Shown here piece after piece: positions 48,941 to 62,212 of a stretch of DNA of 64,000 bases. Below the pieces are notes generated by a model. The model ran no database searches. It saw only the letters and a program-made list of their open reading frames with translations, and was not told where the DNA came from. Position 1 is the stretch's first letter. Each line of letters begins with the position of its first letter. The DNA is from Ooceraea biroi (taxonomy: Eukaryota; Arthropoda; Insecta; Hymenoptera; Formicidae): positions 1,736,001 through 1,800,000 of the forward strand of contig NC_039516.1 in assembly GCF_003672135.1 (NCBI RefSeq), in the 5' to 3' direction. Position numbers and translations under genes: made by a program.

Positions 48941-50339
48941 ACACGGAGAATAATGATAAAGAATAATTAATTTTGTACTTTTTCGTGCGCGTTGCGAAAT
49001 GCTCAAACAAAGAGAAATCTTATCTAACGTAATTAATAAAACTGGCGCGCATATATGGCTGATATATATTTGGACGCACGATTCATGTTGGGGCTCAATA
49101 GACGAATGCGATACTCGGCGGTGAGCGTTGCGATGGGCGATAAATAAAGATGAGCCGTGAATGATAAAATTATGATTACGCGCTTCGATCAGCATTCAAT
49201 CGCGACGAACGGTTTTCGGGCGGCGTGCCGCGAGAGATGCGGATTCGATACCTTCTGCGATCACGGAAGATGCCGATTCCGACGTCGGTCCACGAGATTC
49301 AAAGTGTCCGATACGTACAATTAATCGCGATAGGCTCGTGAGAGGCAGCTCAAAACGGAGAACAACGGCACAAACGATGAGAGGAACTCTCTTGTTTCAC
49401 TCGGTGCTATTTATGCTACAGCGACGCAACAACGCACAAACTATTTACGTATTACAAGCAGGATGTTGGAAATCGTCTGAGAACTCATTTCCACGATAGA
49501 GTTTGTAGCACGCCGACCAGAGCGCAGCGAACAATTCGAATTCGAATGGTCGGGAGAACGAATATCGTCCCGCTCTCACGCCGAAAATCGAGAGAATACG
49601 AGAACGGTGATTGCTGAAGAGACGAGAAAAGATTCTATTGAAGGAGAGAAAAGAAAGGAGAAAAGAGGAAAGTGAGTAATATGAATTGTGCGACGAATGA
49701 GAGAAAAATGCGGAAGAGAGAAGCTGATGGGAAGGGAAAAAAATTTATTGATACAAAATATTAATACCTAAATGCCCGGTTTATTTTTATATTTATTTTT
49801 CGATCTATGAAACGTTATAAAAGTTTAAAATGATATTTAAATCTAAATATATATGACGATAAATACTATATACCTATGGCTCTGTGTATGAGATACATAA
49901 AAAAAAATATATATATATATTTATTGTAATAATGGATGATTATATATAATTATTGTCGACGAGAGAGAGAGAGATGGCGCATCGTATTCGCAGGTTGTAC
50001 GATGCTATTACAGATTGATATTATATATCCAACGTAATGTCTCCGCGCCTCAGCCCCTCCTCATGCCTCCTATAAAGAAAATGAAGCGCTCCACAAGTCT
50101 ACCGCAATTTAATTGCACTCTCCCGCCCTCTCCCCTTCCCTGATATTCTATACATGAACACCCACCATCCATTCACACATATACACATACTCATCCTTAA
50201 ATCCTTAAAAGATCCTCAAAGACTCCAAGTACGAATTATACGAACATCGACTCGCTCGTGCAACATCCCCGAACGTATAATAAACTGTACTAGTTTAATA
50301 AATCTTAGTTTTGGCGTATAAAAATACAGATATCATAAA

Positions 50340-50397
50340 CATATATATATATATACACATACATATATATATGTATATATATATATTTATATCAATG
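50340..50397. repeat. TA / TACATA tract
   Basis: Alternating TA with CACATACATA and GTATATA interruptions. Confidence 0.8.
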
Positions 50398-51169
50398 TAG
50401 TATGTTATAGTCTTTAACGACAACAAGTAAGACGGGACACCATAGATTTTTAATTAGCGTAACGACTATCGCGGGGCGTCTTCCGAGTTTGGTCGACTTG
50501 GCGGGGTATCGTAGCAATACAGGGAGGTGGAATAACACACACGGGACGGAATTGTGTGAGTCTCGCGCGGGGATGAAGCGGCGATCAGTTCGACGGAAAT
50601 CCGACGAAGTCTGATCGATGCGATCGAACCGCTTTGGATCGATCAGCGAGAGCGTCTCTGATCGTATCAGCTGTCGCACAAAACCGGGAGTGATGTATTA
50701 TTGGGAGAGATATATCCAAGTACAAAGAAATGCAAAATAAGAGATTCTCCCGTGCAATTTTCTTGTTGGAACCTCAATGATACGAGAGAGATAGAGAGAA
50801 ATAAAGAGAGGGACAGAGAGAGCGAGAAAGAAAAAAGGGAATGCTACGACACCACGACGATCGATGGCGTCCTGCGAGCGCACCATTAAACGATAATTGA
50901 AGATATTATATATGACGAAAGGAGAGAAATCACATACTGCCCAATGCTGCTATAGCCTAGTTACTTAAGTATGACTGCACGTGTGAGAGAGAAGGAGAGA
51001 TTTTGATCGGTGAGGATCGCAGAGAGAGAAAGAGAAAGAGAGCGAGGATCACACACAGGAAAGGAAAAGAGACCGTGCTTGTAAACTACAAATCTATGAT
51101 ATTTCATAGTCGATGTAGCCGCCGGATATTTCACTGTGTTGGCCGTGTTGTGTGTTACTGTCTATTATC

Positions 51170-51213
51170 GTAATGTCTGTATGTGTGCGTGCGTGCGTGC
51201 GTGATATGTGTGT
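51170..51213 (+). repeat. GT / GC compound microsatellite
   Basis: GTATGTGTGCGTGCGTGCGT-type run ending in GTGTGTGT. Confidence 0.75.
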
Positions 51214-51508
51214 GTAACACGGGCAAAGGGAAAGAGTGATGAGAAAACGAAGAGCATGGATATACGATGAGATGCGGCGAGAAGCAACAATCAGGATGCC
51301 TGTGCCGCGAGACACGATAATCGGCACACTCGATCATTCCGATTTTGTAGATCTCGATCATTTTCCGATCACTCGTTCGCTCATTCACTCATTTTGCATT
51401 TGACTACCTAAGAAAATAATGGCTAAACGCAATGGACTTGCAGATGCAAATAAGTGATATTTATTCATACACACATACATATATTATATATATAATATAC
51501 ATATTATA

Positions 51509-51876
51509 TGCAGGGTATGCCAGATTTCTCGTATCTTCTTTCTTTTTCTGCGGATTATGTTCGCAGAGAGATCTAGAATATTTTGTTATTTCTCGCCGTA
51601 ATGAATATTACTTTTCCATGAATTCTCATTTCCCTCTATTTATTCAGAACTGAATAATTTTGCTGAAGTCTGCTACAAGTTAAAATGATAATTAAAATTT
51701 CATAAGTTTTTGTATTTCTGAGAAAAACCTGATTTAAAAACTCCCAATTTTTTAATATGAAAATTTTTTTGATCCTCGATTTTTTCAGATGTGAATGTAC
51801 TTATTTTATTGCTCAAAGAACGAATTTTATTGCTTCACAGATGAAAGGGCGCGCGTGACAACCAGGCTACCCTGCG
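51509..51876. mobile_element. Probable non-autonomous DNA transposon with terminal inverted repeats
   Basis: The left end reads TGCAGGGTATGCC (from 51509) and the right end GGCTACCCTGCG (to 51876). The two ends are inverted copies, apart from the outermost base and one extra T in the left copy. The 368-base element is flanked by TA at 51507-51508 and 51877-51878, fitting a Tc1/mariner-type TA duplication. The flanks are themselves TA-rich, so the duplication is weak evidence; an hAT-like element with a degraded duplication is the alternative. The interior is AT-rich without a transposase frame. Confidence 0.5.
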
Positions 51877-51878
51877 TA

Positions 51879-54800
51879 TACATATTTAATGTTATCCTGT
51901 ATATATATTTATTTAAATATATATATAAATATATATATATAATAACATACTTTACGATACCGCATAACTTTCTGACTGATTATCCATAATGTGAGAAAGA
52001 GAGGAGAACCGCAGGAGAGAGATACATCACAGAAAGTAGGTACACTATCATTCCCCACACACTGCAACGCAACAAGCAACAACACTTCCGTGAATATCCG
52101 ACGGTGGTTTTATCAACCCCCGTCGCGCCGCGCCGCGTTGTGTCGAACGAAATAACGTTGCGCGTATCCGGCCCCTTCATCTCGCGGTCGCCGGGATCCG
52201 CGAAACTCCGCAGAAAAATCCCAAGATCCTCCCAGGTTGCGCATAATTTCAACGTGTAACGTCGATCTGCAAAGACGCGCCATCGGCAGTGAGGATGCGC
52301 CTCTTATAAAGAAAAAAAAGGAAAGAAAAATAAGCAGAATTACCTAAGTGCAGTCTTGCGTGCCGTTAAGAAGAAGAAGGAAACGATGATGAAACTGAAG
52401 AAAAAAATAAAAAGAGAAATGGGAAGTTCTGTTCACACTAGCGGGACAATTCGTTGGCATTGTTCGAATCATTTGACGCGTCCGGACCAATGTCGAAGAA
52501 GTATTATTTAACGATAGGTTTCCAATAGCCAAAGTGCTGCAAATAATGATATATATATTTTTGTAAAGACACTATAGGATACAACGTCAGACGATATAAG
52601 GATAAATAATAATAATTCAGTGTTAACGGTGATTCGTTCAGCGATTTGTTGGAGAAACGAAACGTGGAAAGAAAAAAATGGGGCAGGAAAAGAGCAAGAA
52701 AGGATTGAGGGTTGAAAGGGGTTCAAGACAGATTCCCAGCGTGATCCTCGTGCGGCAGCGAGCTAGCAAACACGCGCGCGCGTGCGAGTAGAAAGACGGA
52801 AAATCGCCGGCACCGGAAATAGATGGAAGCCGGCGCGTGGATTCAAACGGATCCGATTAAAGTATCGACGTTTAACGAACGCCCGAGAGCTCCGTTACAT
52901 CGATCGTGGACGTGTACGTGTACAAATAACGCGTACACGGATACATACACTAATACGTGGTCGGACCAGGCGTAGGAATTTTCGCGAGACGTCACGCGGC
53001 AAGAGAGAGCGTGGCTTCGCAAAAATTTCTGCGAGGTTTTTCGGAACCATAAAGACCGATCGATCGATCGGTCGATCGCGAAAGCGTTTCGCCCGTTGCT
53101 CGTCTCGTCATTACGGGGTTCCCGGGCGGGTCCGGACTCACGCCAGTGGACGTGGCTCGAGGATTTATCATGCGAACACCTCCACTTGCGTTTCCGCATA
53201 CTGTGCACAATGAGTGATTAAGGCCTAAAAAGAACGAGAGAAAGAGAGAAATAGACACAATGCGTGCGTGCATAGCCACGCGTCACACACGCACATGCAC
53301 ACGCATACACGTACACAGAGCTACAGTCACACGTTTTTACTCTAGCGCATACAGAAACATAAGGATATATTATAGATAGAGCATACACGACAGAAAAAAA
53401 AATATATATATAGATATATACACAGATATATTAATAGTATTTAATACACACTAATAATTTATAATTTTTACGTATGTTATGTGATGTCATTGTCTACTAG
53501 TTATCTGATGAGACCTCCTCCGTGTGAATATCCCTCGACGACCCAGATGTCCGTATCTACTATCTACCCTCCCCGATTACCCCGATTACCCGTCCTAAGG
53601 AAAACCCCGTCGCGCATAATCTCTACTGTGTTTTCTCTCGGCTCCTAGATAAAGCCGGTTGCGTCTTCAATACGGAATTACAAAGCAATAAAGTAAATGA
53701 GACTATTTAAGAGGTACACAAGACGTGTGAATGGGAAGAACAAGAGGAGAAAACGACATTGATCCCTTTTATGAGAGTGAGTGATTCACGTGATCGTCGT
53801 GCGCTCGATCGATGGTGATCGACGGCGATTGCGCGCGGAATTTCTCGTATCTCTTCTTCTTTCTCGCTATCCCGATCTCCGCATCCTGCGCGAAGCACTC
53901 CCGCCGCAACTGAGAAATTTAATCTCCTCCATTGATCCTCCTATTTTCCGCATTCGCCGCTCCTCCCTTTCTGAACCCTTTGGAAGCAAGAGTGGTCAAT
54001 GCGAGAAATGAAAAAATCATCTTTATAAATTTTTTTCATTCTCTTTCTTCGACTATCATTGAATACGCGCAACAACATCAATTTTTTAATCATCAGGTTT
54101 TTATTTCGAATCTCATCGATATTTTAATGTCACCAATTCACAGTTTTCAACAAAGAAGGCTCAATGGAGATCATAAATCAGACATTAAATCGCTCTTGCT
54201 GCAATTACGTAAACTCGGTTTTTCCCCGTCTTTCTTTTAAACATCTAAGTCTCCTTTCCGGATGTTTCCGGCGACAGAGAAGCTACCGCCAGGTGCGGTG
54301 CTCATGATACGAAAAAATCGTATATCTAAGATAGAGTGAGAGAGAGGGAGAGAGAGAAGTAGATTGCCCGTTGCTCGGCGAAACCCTCTTCTTACTTAAC
54401 ATCATTTCAAGCTTCCTCCTTTTTAATGCATGTATGATGCGATATATAGACTGGAACAGGATTATAATATATCGCCGCAATATTTTTATAATTTAAATCG
54501 GAAATTGTAAATTAGTATAAACGTATATATATTATATATGAGATATATATATACGACGTATAGGGCGAGCACGGCAACGGATATGTTGTAAAATTTCTTA
54601 GTGATCGAGAGATTCGCAAGAAATTTAAGAATGAGTCCTTAATAGGTACTTCATAAAAAAATTGCATAAAGTTGCATATCCTGCCTGTAATAACGTATAT
54701 GTGTTATAATTTGAACGATTGTGTCATATATCGATAATATATTTATATATTGCTTTATCTATATGTAGGATATAATATATTGAAAGAAAATATATATATT

Positions 54801-57500
54801 ATCTTCTACAATACAGTGTAAAGTTATTTTCTTTTTCTTTGATGCGATCAATTGGCGATTCTATTTCCCGGCGCAATCTATTTCTCTCAATCGATCACCA
54901 TCAACTCACTCTTATTAGTTTCTTTCATGTTCGTGCATCACATTAATATCGAAATTAATATCGAGTAAATAATGTACTTAATTATTTTTTATTAGCATCT
55001 GTGTTAATCTTATTTCGCATTAATTTATCGATTTTCACGTTTCTCTATCATTATCATTATACGCAGAGCACTCAACATTTCTATTACTTATCGCAAGCTA
55101 TCTCTCCTGTCGTTTCTCTTTTATTATTCACTCCCGGTCTTTCATCCCATTGGATCCTCGTGATTGAGCCGACGCTTTTAGCGCGAGAGATGGGAGATCG
55201 GGAAGAGAACGAGGAACTGCAACACGCCGAAAGAAGGATAGGAGAAAGAATATCGCGAAAATCACGACAAGACACATACCCACGACGGGGGGAGAATTAT
55301 AGATATTATTATATATACATATATATATTTCTCTAAAAATTAATAGAACGTTAAACGCAAAAGACTATCTATCTACGTAATGCGAGAATGGACAAAAAGA
55401 GGAAGGGCAAGGATATAAAAGACACTTTAAAAAGTTATTAACGTTTAGAGCAAACGCGAGAGGGAGGAAGAAGCAAATTATATCTAGTTTTCGATGATAT
55501 TTCGTAGGAAGCCCGCGAGGCGACGAGGGCGAGTTCTGCGCGCTATGAAGATATCCGGAGATGGAATATCGATGCGTCTACCGGAAATATGCAAAACGCG
55601 GCAGGTCGGTTTTGGCGTCGCGACGACGACGACGGAAATAACGGCGGGCCGCGACGCCCGAAACGACGAGAGGGCAGGAGAACGCGCGAAAATCAATGGG
55701 AGAGACGTACGAAAAAGAGCCATTCTCTCGCGAGAAAGGTCCCGCACTGATTCTCACCCCTCACCCTCTATTGCTCCCTCCCCTCTGTTCGTTTTAGCTC
55801 GTTAGATGTAAAACGCGACTAGACGCACATGCAACACAATCTATATATGCATATACATATACATATATATATTTTTTTGAATTGCCAGTTCCTGAATGGA
55901 CCCCGAAGATCGAGATCTCCGCTGGTCCCCTCACTCCTATATCTTACTCGACGAATGTCCCTTTTAGTTCCTCCATCCTATTCACCTCCCACTCTTCACG
56001 TCCGCGTTGTTTCGCCCCGTATTTAATTCGTCGTTCATCGCCACTTTAATCGGGACACTAATCACTTAAGAGCATTAATATTAATCGAGCCCCTGGTATA
56101 TCGATTGGGATGTACTCTCGGTATGCGCGCCGGAGATTCCGAGCGGAAACTCGTCCATTTCGATAAATTTCGAGTATTTACCCCATCGGAATATAGCGGA
56201 ACGGACTCGCTGGGACACGCGTACGGATCGCCGTGATTTCCGGATCGTTCTGATGAGGAGGAATTCAATTGACGCAGATCGAATGAACTTTACATAATTC
56301 GACGGTACCATTGCTCAGCTCCTGCATCGACTGATTCGAGCTTGAGCACCGTCGAGCCACCTAAGCCACCCCTTAAGATCAGCCGAGGATGCTCAATCGC
56401 GAATTCTCGCTTCCTTTTACGTCTTTACACTTACTCCCTTCCGGTCTTTTCCGGTTTTACGAAGCAGAAACGACCGGAAGAACGAGGAATCGAAAGCAAT
56501 GAGCGGAATACGCGCGCAATAAGAATCGGCGACGAAGCAATCAGTGCGGCATAAAGAAGGATAAGGGGAGAAATGTAAAGAGCCGCGAGAAAGAAGAGAA
56601 GAGAAGAAAAGAGAAGAAGGAAAGAACGTCGCAAGAACAAAATCGGTGCCAAACTCTTTTTAATATTGACGACTGATACAGGCAGCTGAAAAGTATGTCT
56701 TAAATCACGTGGCGCGCGATGATCTATCATGCTCAAAAAGGAAGAGAGAAAAAAAAAGAGAAAAGATGGAAGACGCACATGCTCAGAATGCTGATCGTAT
56801 GTCTGAGAAAAATGGATTTACGGAGTAGACACGTATATATATTTGATGTAAGCGATAGCTATTTAGTATCCTAATAAGCGAACGTATTAATCTCCGCACG
56901 TAAAGGCACGTAAAAGTAAGGAGAACAATACGCGCGCGGCGGAAAAGCGTGGGAAGGAACGGAGGATACCGTTTTGCCGATAGATCCTTAAAATCTATAA
57001 TAAGGAATAATAGAACTCCTTCGACTTTGCGCGCCAGATTACCGAGAGGAGTAGACTGATAATCATTTTTCTCACGAACTGAATCGACGTTATCGTCGAT
57101 TATCGAATCGTCGTTAAGGGCAACGATATTAAATTAAATTAAAATTTTAAAAATGAGAAAAAAAAGAGGAAAATGTCGCCGACGACTGGATAAGTATTTT
57201 TATCGAATTTTGATATCGTAACATGAGACACGAGAGAGTGAGAGAAAGAGAGAGGAAGAGAGAGAGAGGAGGAGAGAGCTGAGCAGAGAGATGAGGACAC
57301 TGTTCCTCCGATTCCACCTTCGCTCTCCCTTCTCCTCTCGTCCTTTGGACGATTGCATATAATCCACTCATACTCGAACGATTCTCTTTGAACCTCATTA
57401 ACGCGAACGCGCTTGTCCTCTCTGACACGCGACGATGGGCGTCGCGACGATGCGTCGCCAGCTCAGCAAGGTGTATGCTCCCCATCTCTTCCCGGCCTTC
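51879..57500. other. Mixed AT-rich region, no gene seen
   Basis: AT-rich with short GC-richer parts (52740-53220, 55490-55800, 56090-56340). It includes a GATC-rich palindromic stretch at 53055-53080 and a small hairpin AAATTTCTT/AAGAAATTT (54591-54599 with 54618-54626). Open frames are short and show no domain. Confidence 0.4.
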
Positions 57501-58275
57501 CCTATATCTCATAGAACCCTCGATATATTCGTATTCACGTTTCGTATCATAGCACGCGAGTATTTTCGACGTGGTCGCTCGTATGTCTGGTGATGATCCG
57601 TTTCTCTCAGCCCTACGACCGACTGGCGTACTTCGGCGCGCGCGGCGAACAGAAGTGCGTACTTCCGGTACCGAACCAGTACCTGGACCTGGATCGGATT
57701 CTTACTCACCACAATCAGTGTCCGTGAGTGTCCGCCACCGCGGCGTCAAATCGTTGACTCGCCGGGGGAGGAGACGAGGCTGCACTCTTGGTACAAGGAA
57801 ACACAAGTCCACTTACAGTATTATGAAAAAAGAAAAGATAGCTGAATCTTCCATACAATGTTGAGACTCATAAGATTAATAAATATATAGAAGATACCTA
57901 TAAAGTCACTTTTATCAATGTTACGAGATACTCTGTAAAATTTATGAAAAGTCTAAAAAGTCTAAAGAAGCGTGAGCAAGGAGAGGGTTCCTTTTAATCT
58001 CGAGACTACCGCGCCTCGTTTCCTTCTCGTCGAGTCAACGGTTCGACGAGCAGAGGTCCAGGCAGAGATAGCGATTTGCGAGGCGTTTCGCTGCGAGAGA
58101 TGAGCGATAAAAATACGTAAACCTCCCTCATCAAAAGGATCTCGAATGCAATCTCCCCTTTCCCACCCCCGTCGTACACGATACGCTCCGTTCTTCGTGA
58201 GTCGTCTCGAGCGCGTCCGAATCTGTCATGTTGATGTGCATCGGGCGCGTTGGCGATGTGACCGCGATCGGCGGC

Positions 58276-58310
58276 GATGATGAAGACGATGATGATGATG
58301 ATGATGATGG
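58276..58310 (+). repeat. (GAT)n trinucleotide repeat
   Basis: About nine GAT units with a GAAGAC interruption; gives poly-Asp on + and poly-Ser or poly-Ile on -. Confidence 0.8.
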
Positions 58311-58887
58311 TGAGCATCTGAGCGCCTCGGGGCTGGCGGCACGTGCCGTGACCTTTGAGTGCCCCCGCCGCCGACACGTGGCCGGTGGCTTGGCGCGGTC
58401 CAGCGTGACGCAGTTCTCGTTCAGGTGCGAAAGCACTTATCGTGGCCTCGATATACCTGCCCACCGAGTGCGAACGTACGTTGCGAGGGTCAGGACTACG
58501 GTGGTCGTCGTCCTCGTCGCCGACGTCATCGTCGCCACCGCGTTGTCACCGTTGTCATTATCATATCGGCGCCGGCGATGCACCACGCGCGTAACGAGCG
58601 TTCGCGGATCGTCGAACCGAGAGGAGAGAGATCGCCCGTGTCGAATGTACGATGCGCGACCAGACGTTCAACCTGGTCACTCCGCTCGCAATTATCCGTC
58701 TCGATAATTCAAATTCTTAATCAGAGCAAAAACGTATTGCTTTCCATCTCTCGCGAATTTTCCAAGACGTATTTGCGAGCAGTGCGAGTAATCGGTGAAC
58801 GTCAGCGCGTACCAGTCTCCATAGTCGGGTCGAACGTCTCCGCTCGGTCCAGGTCGCATCCTCATATTCCTTCGGTGTTTTATATAT

Positions 58888-58936
58888 CTGTCTGTTTGTT
58901 CGTCTGCCTGTCCGTCTGTCTGTCTGTCTGACTGTC
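58888..58936 (+). repeat. (CTGT)n tetranucleotide repeat
   Basis: CTGT units with CGTC and TTGT variants over about 49 bases. Confidence 0.85.
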
Positions 58937-60460
58937 TGTAAAAGTGTTAAAGACTATACCGCAAGTTTAGGTGGTTAAATGTGTTTTCTTAATAAGAGCT
59001 AAGAGTCTCGTCTTCGAACATGGGCGTGCGTCTCCGTATACACGAACGATACTCGCCGCTCGAGGATTAGGAAGAGGATGATTGGGAGGGTGAGAGTGGA
59101 CACGGCGAACTGAACAAAATTTGAGGCCGGTTTTCATCGCGAGTTTATATTCACGAGAAATCTATTTTTGCAATACTATCACCATTGTACAAGGCATCTC
59201 GACTGGTGGGAGCAAACCGTCGTCCACTCGCGCGAGTGTAATGCGCTCCGCAGCGCCTACTTCTTCTTCCATCGCCAACCTCGAGCGGTCTAAAGCGTAT
59301 GCAAGTGTTTGTGACAGGCCCAGATTAGCCTTTTTCGTCGAGTCGCGAGGTCGTCGGTGGAAGATTCGTCTCGATGAGATTCGGAGAGGATATCGAAATT
59401 AGAGTCTCGCGAGGGCGTTTTTAATAAGAGATACCAGGAATCTCGTCTCTCGTCGAGCGCATGAGAAAGCTTCGTGCCGATCATCGCGCGACGAGTACAT
59501 GATGAAAGGGCCCTTCTCGCGAGAGTACACGAGAGAAAAGAGGAGACGGAGAGAGACATGACGATGCGATTGCGAGTCGCTGAAACGCGATAGGCAATCC
59601 GAGAGATCCGGCATCGCGCGGATTTTCTTAATCCGGGCCTGTCCGCAGAGAATATGTGCTGTGCGAATCGTGCGAGTGTAGAGGCAGGTCAGGACCGGTA
59701 AAGCAGCAGTTGCCCCTCTATCGATCACTTCCGCGGGAGGCTTCTTGTACTTGGTACTCGTTAGAGGCGGCCATCTCTCTTTCCCGTCAAAGGGCGCAAT
59801 GGTCCCCTCGCGCCCCGCAGAAAAGGATGATCAAAGCCGGGATTATGCGCCGAGAAAAAGTACGCTTGAATTAATCTGAATAATTATCTCGCGTTAACGA
59901 CGCGCCGCGTCGTCGGGCCCCGTCGAAGCCGATTTCAATGCTCGCCTTTCTTGACTCTCGATTCGCGCTGCCGCACCGCGAAGAAACCGCGTCATCGACT
60001 TGTACACGCGCTGTCGTTTACTTTTCTTTTCTTCTCTGTATACTCGATATTATTATGGTCTGCCTGCCTCGTGACTCGCGCGTATTCGCTATTGAACTTG
60101 CATCGGCATTGCATTCTCGAGAGACGATACGTCGAGACAAACGTGTTCCAGGAGACGGTTAGTCGTTCGACCGTGCCGTCGCTAAAAAAATTGTTACTTA
60201 AGCGAAACTACGAGTGCATGGATGTACGTTTGCGTGTGAGAAAGAAAGAGAGAGAAAGAGGAAAGGAGAGGAAGATATGTATATCATACCGAATGACAGT
60301 AGGGATGCGCGACGAGCTTAAATATAATACGTACGCGAAACACTCGATATGTGTATGTGTATCCTACGAACATCAGATACTCTATACTCTATTCATGTGC
60401 GAATGATTACGGAGAGAAAGGGAGAGAGAAAGGGAGAGAGAAAGGGAAATAACACGGTTA

Positions 60461-60910
60461 ATCCCAATCTATCAGGGTTTCACGTATATAATTAATGATA
60501 TGACAGAGGATAAAAATTAAATAAAAGTGGATAAATTATATATAGATATATAAATATATAAAATATATATATATAAATAAATATGAAAATATATAAATAT
60601 ATATATACATACATACACTTACACCTATATATGTATATATATTATGAAATACATTATATTAATAAATAATATCATATTTAACGTGTGTTTCATCATTGAT
60701 CTATCACTGTTTTTCCTGAAACTTCCTTCAGTATCTATGCATCAAATACTCGTCAAGAACTTCATTAATTAACATTTATTTCATAGTGTTTCTTTTTCAT
60801 TTCAGAAATCTTACACGCGTAAACGTAAAAATATTTGCCTGATTCAAAGTTTCTTTGACTACCATGTAAGAATATCGATTTAAAAAAAATTAATGCATTT
60901 CTGCGGAATA
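60461..60910. other. AT-rich patch with TA repeats
   Basis: TA-rich low-complexity DNA at 60528-60660, then ordinary AT-rich sequence. A splice-acceptor-like TTTCTTTTTCATTTCAG ends near 60805, but no exon with domain content follows. Confidence 0.5.
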
Positions 60911-61434
60911 TCATGAATATTGACAACACGAATCACGGTGTTTTGACGAGAATTTCATCCTCGAGCGGCTCGATGGAGAGTCACTGGCAGGGGTGCAACA
61001 AACTCAGCCGACAGGGGGTCGAAGTACTCGGTACGCCGGTTCGTCTCCCGGATGGGTTGAGAGCCGTGGGCGCAGCGTGCTCGGTGCAACAAACGACGGC
61101 CAGACGGCGGGGGTTGCGGAATGATTGGGGGAGGACGAGACGATTGGAGGAAACGCGCGCGCGGGGGTAGTTTTCGGAGGGAGACGGAGAGTTTCGCTCT
61201 TCTCTCGCCGCGCCGTCTCTCTCTCGGTCTGTATGTTCGTACCCGGGCTTTTTCCTTCCTTTCGCATCTTTCCGCTGTCCCTCTTCCTCCACCTCCCCCC
61301 TCTTCCCGTCGGGGGTGCGTTTGTGTATGCGTTACCGTCGGTGGTGGCGCGAATCTCTGTCTGGTCTGGCAGCGGAGGTTTCGTCGTCATGACGACGAAC
61401 CCAGGAAACCCAGCCACTCTCTCACACCCCATTT

Positions 61435-61436
<2 letters not shown>

Positions 61437-61481
<45 letters not shown>
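61437..61481 (+). repeat. (CT)n microsatellite
   Basis: About 44 bases of pure CT on the + strand. Confidence 0.9.
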
Positions 61482-61483
<2 letters not shown>

Positions 61484-62149
61484 GGTTCTCTTTCCATCCT
61501 CTCTCCTCTCTTCGTCTGCCTTCGTCTCTCTTTCTCTTACATATTCCTATATAGATGTGTTTAACGCATCCTTGTCTGTTCGCCCATCGGCACTCGTTCT
61601 AGCCTGTTCGCAAAAATATTCTTCCTTGCTCTTCGTTTCTCTCTTCCACCCTCTCTCTCTCTCTCTCGCTCTCTCCCTTCGCTTTGCAACCAATTCCCGC
61701 CTGCGGCTTCTACGCGCGCTTTCGCGCGCGCGTTTCCTGCCCGGCTCCATACACCCACCACATGCACGCCGCGCACGTACGTATGTGTGCGTGACTCTGC
61801 AGACTGCCGCCCGGTTCATCCACCTCCTCGATTCTGTCCCTGGCTGCTGCACACCATCCCCGTCTGCGAGGGTGGAGGCCCCGACCCTTCGCTACGCGCG
61901 ATCCGCTCGAGCCGGCCCGAATCCGAGGACCCCGGAAACGAGTAGGTGAACTGCGACGCTCTCGAGTACGAGGAAATTGGTGGCACCGCGCGGCGCCGGC
62001 GACACGCAGACCGTATCATCCCCTCTAGCGAGGTCTGCTCTTGTCGCTATACAGGCCCCCAATTAATTCTATGCTCACCCCTTGAAGATTCTACGTCCAT
62101 CGATCGTGGGTTCTACGTGCGCCCATGCGAGCGATACGTGCCGAGCAAG

Positions 62150-62212
62150 ATGGCCGCCAATGCCCCGCAAACTTTGGCGCGCGGTAGCGCGATCCCTTTC
62201 CCAGTCGGGAAG
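62150..62212 (+). other. Possible first coding exon or YY1/Pho-type motif
   Basis: CAAGATGGCCGCC surrounds an ATG at 62150 in excellent initiation context. The frame runs 21 codons to AAG|GTATGA, a plausible donor. An acceptor TTTGTTTACAG ends at 62297 and would join in frame to 62298-62606, giving a hypothetical 123-residue product that I do not recognise. The motif AAGATGGCCGCC also resembles the YY1/Pleiohomeotic binding site, so this may be a regulatory site and not a start codon. Confidence 0.2.

Larger units (their letters stand above)
47201..51506. other. AT-rich region, no gene seen
   Basis: Microsatellite-rich AT-rich sequence (TA at 48215-48340 and 50340-50397, GA at 48850-48940). 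A short + frame at 47355-47585 has balanced composition but no recognised domain or clear exon borders. No RNA gene is recognised. Confidence 0.45.
57501..60460. other. GC-rich region, no supported gene
   Basis: The composition returns to CpG-rich. It contains a (GAT)n run at 58276-58310 and a CTGT-type run at 58888-58936. A frame at 58131-58436 (-) looks partly protein-like but opens with GTG directly after a stop and becomes poly-Ser through the repeat. No exon is called. Confidence 0.4.

Noticed and set aside
54574..54680. Nested inverted repeats (GGATATG...CATATCC around AAATTTCTT/AAGAAATTT)
   Set aside because: The arms are short and AT-rich, and the outer and inner pairs do not form one continuous stem. 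Expected by chance in AT-rich DNA.
57690..57720. Strong splice donor on the minus strand (GTGAGTAAG)
   Set aside because: The adjoining sequence does not give a recognisable coding exon in any frame, so the site alone is not evidence of a gene.
58131..58436. 101-codon minus-strand frame with a partly protein-like beginning
   Set aside because: It opens with GTG immediately after a stop, lacks a good acceptor upstream, and turns into poly-Ser through the GAT repeat.
61125..61949. 274-codon open frame on +
   Set aside because: The composition is dominated by Ser/Leu from CT repeats. A second frame on + and one on - are open over the same bases.
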